Positions 57,166 to 64,000 of a DNA stretch of 64,000 nucleotides are shown piece after piece. Below the pieces are notes generated by a model. It saw nothing but the letters and a program-made list of their open reading frames with translations. It made no database searches and was not told where the DNA came from. The number at the start of each line of letters is the position of its first letter. Positions within the stretch are counted from its first letter, which is position 1. Source of the DNA: Asterias rubens. Taxonomy: Eukaryota > Echinodermata > Asteroidea > Forcipulatida > Asteriidae. Position numbers and translations under genes: made by a program. The stretch lies in contig NC_047070.1 in the NCBI RefSeq assembly GCF_902459465.1, forward strand, positions 6,560,554-6,624,553, given 5' to 3'.

Positions 57166-60087
57166 CCGTATAATCTACCGAAGACGCCATCTTGAATACC
57201 ACAATTTGTCACCAATGTGCGCAGGATGTTAGACCAACATGTTGTTCTTTGTTGGCCACCGAACGAATCTTTTAAAACAGTACTTTTAGAATTTGTATCA
57301 TCATGGTTTCTTTTCATTTTGAACTATTTTTTATGTAAAAAAAAAAGAAACAGCTGAAAAGATCGCAAGTAAAATACTGGCTGAAGGCAGTGGATGCGAT
57401 GTAAGAACATGGACTGTTGAAAATGTGTGCCCAATATCAACAGAGAAAACAATGCGAACAAACTGCGTCATTCATACTCAAGTGTATTATTTTCTTTTAA
57501 GTAGATTTTAATGGACTCTCTGCCGCTTATTATTTACACAGTTGATTATTAGCCAAGTTTTTAAAAGCCAAGGTTACACTTTCCCTTCGTCTAACCTTAA
57601 GCTTGATTTTTTTTATTTATTGTGAAATAATTTAGAACTTTAATAGAAAAGTACTTTACTATCTATTAGAATAATAAGAGTGGTGTATGTTAATAACAAT
57701 ACCTGATTGGTAAGCCAAATATTGTCACGTGTTTACTTTATACGTAAGTTGAAAATAAGACGTGTGAGATTTTTAAGATGCATTTTTTGTCTTGCTTGCC
57801 ACGTAGGCTATATGCATGGTCTTCGTGCAAGTGTGCCGCTTTATGTTCCTATCTGCAATGGGTACTAATAGGGTCGGCATACATTGTATGGACGTGCTAT
57901 AGTGGCAAGCTAAACAGAGTATGTGTTTTTGAAGACTGCTATATTGGGCTGCAATTTATTGTGGATATCTTGATCGAATTAGCATCAACGCAAAAAATGG
58001 TATCTTAAGGGTACCAGACTACTTATCCCGCCCCTCTGCCGGTTTTGGTGTAGATTTGCGTGGAAGCAAAAAATACAAAATGGCTGAAAATCCGGTTTCG
58101 CAGAGAATGCAAGCAATGACAGAGGGGGCTATTTATGAGGAATATTCTTTACGGATACATGGGTAGACCTTATCTGCCAATCTTAACAGCTCTCGGTTCG
58201 GATAGACATGTGTTCTGGGTTCCAATTTTGTGAACAATTTCTGATGCAAATTTACCCAAACTGTGTCAAAATAGCAAGAAGTTGGGTCAAACTGGCGGAG
58301 AATATGAGTTAAGATCTCATTCTTTTCCGGGTCAGTCTGACCAAGACATGGGTCAGGCCCCATGTGAGCTGGAATTCGGGTCAGTCAACATTCTTATCCA
58401 GGAAGTTTTTTAGTGTCATGTTGAAATGACCGAGCATAAAGTGGACCGGGTTGAAATTGTATTCATTCAATGCAACGTCACCGTACTATTTCACGTTAAG
58501 ACTCTGACACAAATTCTTACTTTGTGATCAATTTTATTCAGCACGAGAAATACAGTGTTAATAAATTGATGTTGTTTTTATTCATGAGAAACAGCTGTCT
58601 AAAAATCTGTGTTCATCTTTTAACACCCGAGTCGATAGTCCTAATTATTATATTGCGATTTCTACCAAAGACCTAATTCACATAAGTGAGTGACATTGTA
58701 ATTGTTCAATATTGGCAAGAAACCATTTTTCGTGGACCGATTTTCGCCGAAATTTAATTGGTTGTATTTTCCTATGAACGAATATAGTGCCATTTCAAAA
58801 CGTAAAACATGTAAAACCACACACAGAACGCACAAAAATGCACAAAATACGGGTAATGAGCAATACTTGTTGTTCGTTCATGGACGTGAGATAATGTCGG
58901 AATCCCGCCGAAAAAAATAACGTTAAGTTTTTGAATAATTTAACTAGGCTGCCACCATATATATATATAGGCTTGGCCAATAACATAATTTGTTCGTGTT
59001 AAAAATACCCCAAATTATTTTCTAAACTTTCGGCAAAAATTTGGAACTCCTTTTTTTTTTAAATTAACGCAAACATAATGAAGTAGATGAGTTCTCGCGG
59101 CATCCACACATTTCCAAGAAAAACTGATTGGCCATCAAGCTCAAAGGAGCATTTTTATCGATAAGTGGTCGATATTATTGCCTTGTATCCCAGAAGCAAA
59201 ACATATTTTTTGAGCATGATTATACCAGAAAATATTGGCCGCTATAGTCGACAGTAAGATGGGTTAAAGCTCAGTGCATGCAATGGTAACCGGTGGTTAG
59301 GAGCAGTTTGTGTGAAGTGGACGTAAACTTTTAGTCGAGTGACACACTCACGAAAAGGTAAGTCTTCCCCTGCCCCGCCCCTTTCTGAACGCGGCCCATC
59401 CGTTGCACCAAACTAATAGTCAATGCACCAAACTGATTATCATAAAATTAATGGTTGGCCCTCTAAGTTTGTTGAATATAACGTTTTGATAATTATTTTG
59501 ATAAATATAGGCTTTAAAGTTTGTCCTTGGCTTGGGAATTTGAGAAAGGCCGGTGTCCCAGAGATTCTACCCCCATGGATAATCACTATGGGCTGGCCTG
59601 GAGCTCGGAGAGGGATATTCAAAAGAGTGCGCCTTTATCAGAAGAAGTTTTAGCACAGTTCGCCATATTATGATGGGGGGGGGGGGCAGAATCTCCCGCC
59701 CTGCCGCACCGGGTCCATAAAAACTGGCAGTAAGTCGGTTTTGAAAAAGAAAAAGAAACATCCTATAGGGTCCCCACGAGCCCTTGAACCCAGCATGTCG
59801 CTCCAAAACCTGGCCAGACTGGATAATCAGTGGTACTGTATGAAGCGGGGGTTAGTGACGGGCTCAAGGGGTGCACCTTTTCGCGGGGAGTGAGGTGGGG
59901 GCATTCTGGAAATGGGTGGGGTACTGCGGTGCAGTTTTCTTGACAATATCTTAATCTAGTCCTCCTCTAAATATCAACAGTTTGCATAAACGGGTGTTTT
60001 ACTTCAAGCAAGACTGAATCCCATAACGAATCCCAGTATTTTATTGTGTAGATAAAGTGTATAGGTGGAGTTCTTGAGTCTTATCAC
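57166..60087. other. Interval without recognised genes 3' of the myosin light chain gene
   Basis: AT-rich, with only short open frames that lack splice context or family resemblance. A G-run (59680) and (AT)n (58960) are present. I see nothing else. Confidence 0.5.
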
Positions 60088-60302
60088 GGCCCAATTTCAT
60101 ATATAGCTGCTAAGCACGAACAAAATAATTGCTTAGCATGACATTTTTGCCTTGATAATAACAGGATTACCAATCAAATTTCCACGTGATTTTCAGGATA
60201 AGCAAACGAATACCAGTAACAAGCAATAAAGTGCAACAAATGGAAATTATGGTTGGAGCAAATTTTTGTGCATAATAACAGCTCTTTGAAATTGGGTCCA
60301 GA
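60088..60302. mobile_element. MITE family D
   Basis: GGCCCAATTTCATATATAGC to CTCTTTGAAATTGGGTCC. Shares CAAATTTCCACGTGATTTTC..AGG with the 55.8-kb copy. Confidence 0.75.
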
Positions 60303-61196
60303 TGAGCCATTACTAGATAATAATAATATTTCCCCTAAACATAAACCATTACCCCTTACTCACCCATCCCCACTATTGAGAAAGAATTACTATTAATAAT
60401 ATGATTTTCTACCAACCCACATCCCCATCCATCGCATCCGGTCCACTCCTCCTCATCCTTCGTAAACATTATCGATAAATCTTGTGACCTCACTTCGTCA
60501 TGACGCGGGTCATCCGCTGATTGATCATCGGCCACTGGTGCTCTGAATAGTGTAGCACTGCTGCTTATATCCCATCACCGGTAACCCAAACAACACGCAC
60601 ACGCATTATTGATAGTCAATAATAAACTCGCCACATAAAAACGACAGACACACGCACAGTGGTTTCTACCTCCATGGTTCGAAGGACTACAAAGTCAACC
60701 AAATACACTGACTAGGCCTTGAACATTGGCCCTTTAAATACCGTCTGGATGGTCTGATCCTGTAATTCGAAGAAAAGGCCATTGAATGAACTACTATGTT
60801 TGACGACGTTGTCAGCAGACGTACACAGTTATATGATGATGATTTCCACAACCGGTGACGACTATTGTAATGTTATTGTAAGTACACAAAACACAGAACT
60901 CAACATGGCAAACACTCACTGTTTTCTGATCCGTACCAACTTCCAATAATTGTTTATACGGGAGGTATCAAGTAGTTCCTCCCTAATCCTAGGTTTGTGA
61001 GATGGTGAGCATACTGGTGATAATGGTTTCAGCACCGTACAGGAAGATGATAGTGGGACGATTTCCACACCTGTATATTTCAATTTGGCAATTTTGCCGG
61101 ACCCGACCAATTTGCCGACCTCACAGTATTTTCTTTTTAATTCTTACTTTTTTATTTATAATAAAAAAAATTGTTAGGTATATCGTTCAAATAATT

Positions 61197-61335
61197 GGAA
61201 AAGTTTCCGTATGGCGCCACTACTTTTTCATTCGAAATAAAATAATATAGTAATTAGTATCTAATTTACCTGATTGATATATCCCTTTTTGTAAAAATTT
61301 GTGAAAAAGTGGTGGCGCCATACGGAAAGTTATCC
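61197..61335 (-). mobile_element. Hairpin MITE family A, copy 5
   Basis: 139 bp, reverse orientation, with a perfect 8-bp target duplication AAATAATT at 61189-61196 and 61336-61343. It lies upstream of the gene at 61.8 kb. Confidence 0.85.
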
Positions 61336-61784
61336 AAATAATTAACCACAAGCACAAGGGAAACTGACTGGGTCCTGGGTGAATTTGTTCACCCAATCTC
61401 CTTTGTTTGTTTGTTTTTTTGTAGTTCTTTCAATGCAGTTCTTTCAACTTCCCAATTATTTTTTATTTTTATTTTATCGACCCCTACAACTACAAACCTA
61501 TCAAAATATAAATTTATAAAGTGTAGCTTAGATGGGATAAAAAAAAATTGCCTTCCTTATAATTATACCAATTTACATAGTTGCGATAAGCGTAAAACTA
61601 ATTCCAGTCCAGAATTATTTTTGGCTACAGACACAAGCTCTGCAGTCCCTTAAATTATGGCCAGGAACTTGTGTTGTCATGGTTGTGCCTACATTTAAGC
61701 ACACCCAAACCCAATTGTGTAAGAACCAACCAGTATTTCATGCTAAAAAACTTAAATGCACTTTGTTTTCCTTCACTTCTTTTA

Positions 61785-63074
61785 GAGGCTTCACAACGCA
61801 CAATTTTAGAACAAATTTGGCAGCAGCGATATCACACGAATGGATCTAAACTCTGACCTACCTCAGCTTGGGAGTGGCCGCCCTGAACGTTACGAAGTCC
61901 TCGACCAAACACCAGCCTCCCCGCCGCACTACACCTTGCTGAAGGCATTCGACGCAAGTCACATTTTTAACAAACATCCCCGGAAGTATGACAGACTTAT
62001 CGCCCAGGAGGAAGGATACTCGCAAGATGATTCGGCTTTACCTGACAACGAGGCAGAGATGTCGCGGTATCGGTCATCGTTCGGAGGAGGAGGGGTAAAG
62101 CCCAAGCGTTCCAACTCCTTGTCATCCCTAGATACTATTGCCGTAGAAAGTGCCATGGAAAGACTTGGTAGCCCCAGACGAACAACTGCCACTGACTTTG
62201 AATTTGATGACACTACTACTAATAACAAAATGGTAGCATCTAGTAGCAATAGAGCTGACAACATGTATAGACGGTGTTCATTAGATCACATGGCAGATTA
62301 CTACTCAAGGCGAACCTCTGACGCAGCAGTGTCGGCCATCTGGGATCCTACCAGCCAAGATTCTCAACCATCAAGCAGTAAAGCAACAGTGAAGTCTGCT
62401 GTTAAGTCGTACAAACATGATCAAAAGCAAGGTGTGTTATTTATTTGCTATTCATAAATACCAGCGACAGTTAATCCTTTGTGATTGGTCAAGAGTGGCC
62501 ATGCTTTTAAACAAGCGTTATACTATGTAAAACGCGTTAAGGAGTGTTTAAACATGGCCTGAGGAAATTGTGTCAAAAGTGTGTGCTATCGGATCGAGTG
62601 TGCAGAGCGTGCAAATTTCAAAGCCCAATAATTTAAGTTTTCTGGTCGCTTGTCTGGCTCAGACAAGTTTGAAACTTGCGTGCTATAGTTTGAAACATGC
62701 AAGGAGCTTTTTGAGCACTCGACATGGCTTAGAAACTTACTTCAGAGCCAAGGTTTTGTGATGTTTTCTGAAGAGGCACAGATTTCTACTATCATAGCCC
62801 ATGCAGTTGAATGCGTGTGAATGTTGTACTAGAAAAAGAAAAAAAATCTTTTATAAAAAAGATTTAGTACAAAATGTTTTTTTTTGGCAGCTGAAGTATT
62901 TGGCGAGAGGCATCTTGCGGACATCATGATGAAGGCAGCTTTCCAGGATCCAAAAAAATCCCCTCTAAAAGAGGAGACTGAGACCAAAGACAAAAGGGCC
63001 AAGTCCAAACAACCCGAGAGCCAGAAGAAGCACAATCAAGAGAAAAGATCGTCACTGCCTGAAATAAATAAAGA
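61785..63074 (+). CDS. Unrecognised polar protein, first two coding exons (continues off the window)
   Basis: Exon 61785-62431 follows acceptor CTTCTTTTAG. ATG at 61840 is preceded in frame by TAG in the same exon (near 61804), so it is a credible start (MDLNSDLPQLGSGRPERYEV). The donor G|GTGTGT gives phase 1, which fits exon 62891-63074 (acceptor TTGGCAG, AEVFGERHLADIMMKAAFQD). That exon either splices on at GA|GTGAGT (63075) or stops at TGA 63077. About 259 residues are visible. They are rich in S, K, R, D and E, with phosphosite-like clusters (KPKRSNSLSSLD, RRCSLDH) and a lysine-rich tail (KDKRAKSKQPESQKKHNQEK). A more ordered patch, HYTLLKAFDASHIFNKHPRK, may be the conserved part. No transmembrane segment or enzyme motif. 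I do not recognise the family and infer no function. Confidence 0.7.
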
Positions 63075-63676
63075 GTGAGTAGTAACATGATGCTGACAGC
63101 TAAACATTTTCTTTTAGAAAGGTCACTTACATCCGGGAGGCAGGCAGCTGTGTGAGGACAGTAATATCTGTATTGGTTTTTGAGGCATTGAATGGGGGGG
63201 GGGGGTAAATTTTGTTTGTGGTAACACCATGTTTATAATAACTACTTTGCTCCGTGGACTAGATTGTTACAGTCTGTTAACAATGACTAGAGCAAGCTCG
63301 TCGACACGTTAAGACCCGTTAAGAACTCACTCTGTGGCAGTGAGGTTAATAACAAGAAGTCTCCACTAAGCAAAAGTAGTAGTCCCGACCAAATTTCTAC
63401 CTCCTGCCCAGGGAGTAGCTAATAAGCAGGACCCATACCTTTGCAATTAATCAATCAAACAGCATTCTGTTATGAGGACTGCACCTGTAAACTGATAATG
63501 CTTTTATTTGTGATTATTTGGCATTTATATTCCAATGGCTTGGTTGTTGAGTATGGTGTGTTAATTTGACTGCTGGATTTTGTAGGTGTGAAAAAGGATC
63601 CTTGTAAACCACCCAAGGGAGTTATTGCAAAAAAAAAGTGCATCATGTCATAGTATCACTGACAAATTATATATAT

Positions 63677-64000
63677 ATATCGAAGTCTTATATAGCGCAC
63701 GTATCTACCAAACAAGGTACTCAAGGCGCTGAGTATATACAAACTTTCAGAAAGATAGGTTATTGCAGTGATGAATTCTGAGACCCAACTATTTAGCACC
63801 TTATAAGGGTTTACAAGGTGCTACGGCGCATTAAGCAGCCACAACCAGGAACACCAGGGCGAACCCCTACTCTTTTCGATAAGTGCACTGGGTTCTTTTA
63901 CATGCGTTACACAACACATGGGACCAACGGCTTTACGTCCCATCCGAAGGACGAAGCAATGGTTAAGTGTCTTGCTCAAGGACACAGTGTCACGGCTGGG
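63677..64000 (-). mobile_element. SINE copy, cut by the window end
   Basis: Parallels 10368-10680 closely: TATCTACCAAACAAGGTACT, TTGCAGTGATGAATTCTGAG, ACGTCCCATCCGAAGGACG and GTGTCACGGCTGGG. The tRNA-like head lies beyond the edge. Confidence 0.75.

Overview
The window looks like a MITE-rich metazoan nuclear genome: genes split by GT-AG introns, AT-rich introns, many short inverted-repeat elements, tRNA-derived SINEs and Penelope-like retroelements. Gene content (PPAR-type nuclear receptor, DENND10, myosin regulatory light chain, eIF3a) and the style of the dispersed repeats suggest an invertebrate deuterostome, most likely an echinoderm; that assignment is an inference.

Layout. 1-4122 (minus): first four coding exons of eIF3a, running off the left edge. 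4123-4453: short head-to-head intergenic promoter. 4454-11187 (plus): complete 7-exon DENND10 (FAM45 family, 353 aa). The human EIF3A and DENND10 genes are also head-to-head neighbours, so this looks like old microsynteny. 11.2-17.5 kb: repeats, including nested MITEs. 17948-40932 (minus): a PPAR-like (NR1C) nuclear receptor. Five exons lie at 17.9-22.4 kb and a phase-compatible N-terminal exon lies at 40.8-40.9 kb; together they encode about 398 aa. Its 18.4-kb first intron holds a 4.66-kb tandem duplication carrying two Penelope-like element copies. 41-50.5 kb: gene-free, with a 1-kb palindromic minisatellite and several MITEs. 50701-56973 (plus): complete 6-exon myosin regulatory light chain (177 aa). 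57-61.8 kb: no gene seen. 61785-63074 (plus): first two coding exons of an unrecognised, polar, probably disordered protein that continues off the right edge.

The clearest pattern that gene annotation does not explain is tandem amplification at exon edges. The PPAR terminal exon (AF-2 helix plus stop) is repeated about five times in a 98-bp array. The DENND10 terminal coding segment and stop are repeated as degenerate units. The start of DENND10 exon 5, with its splice acceptor, is duplicated upstream. The myosin light chain intron holds repeats resembling the exon 3 acceptor. In addition, a 132-bp hairpin MITE inserted exactly at the eIF3a exon 2 splice donor, and its target-site duplication regenerated the donor.

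The genes have unrelated jobs: translation initiation, endosomal trafficking/Commander, lipid-sensing transcription and actomyosin contraction. No operon-like or pathway cluster is implied. All exon models were read by eye from splice signals, reading-frame phase and family similarity; no alignment or database search was run.
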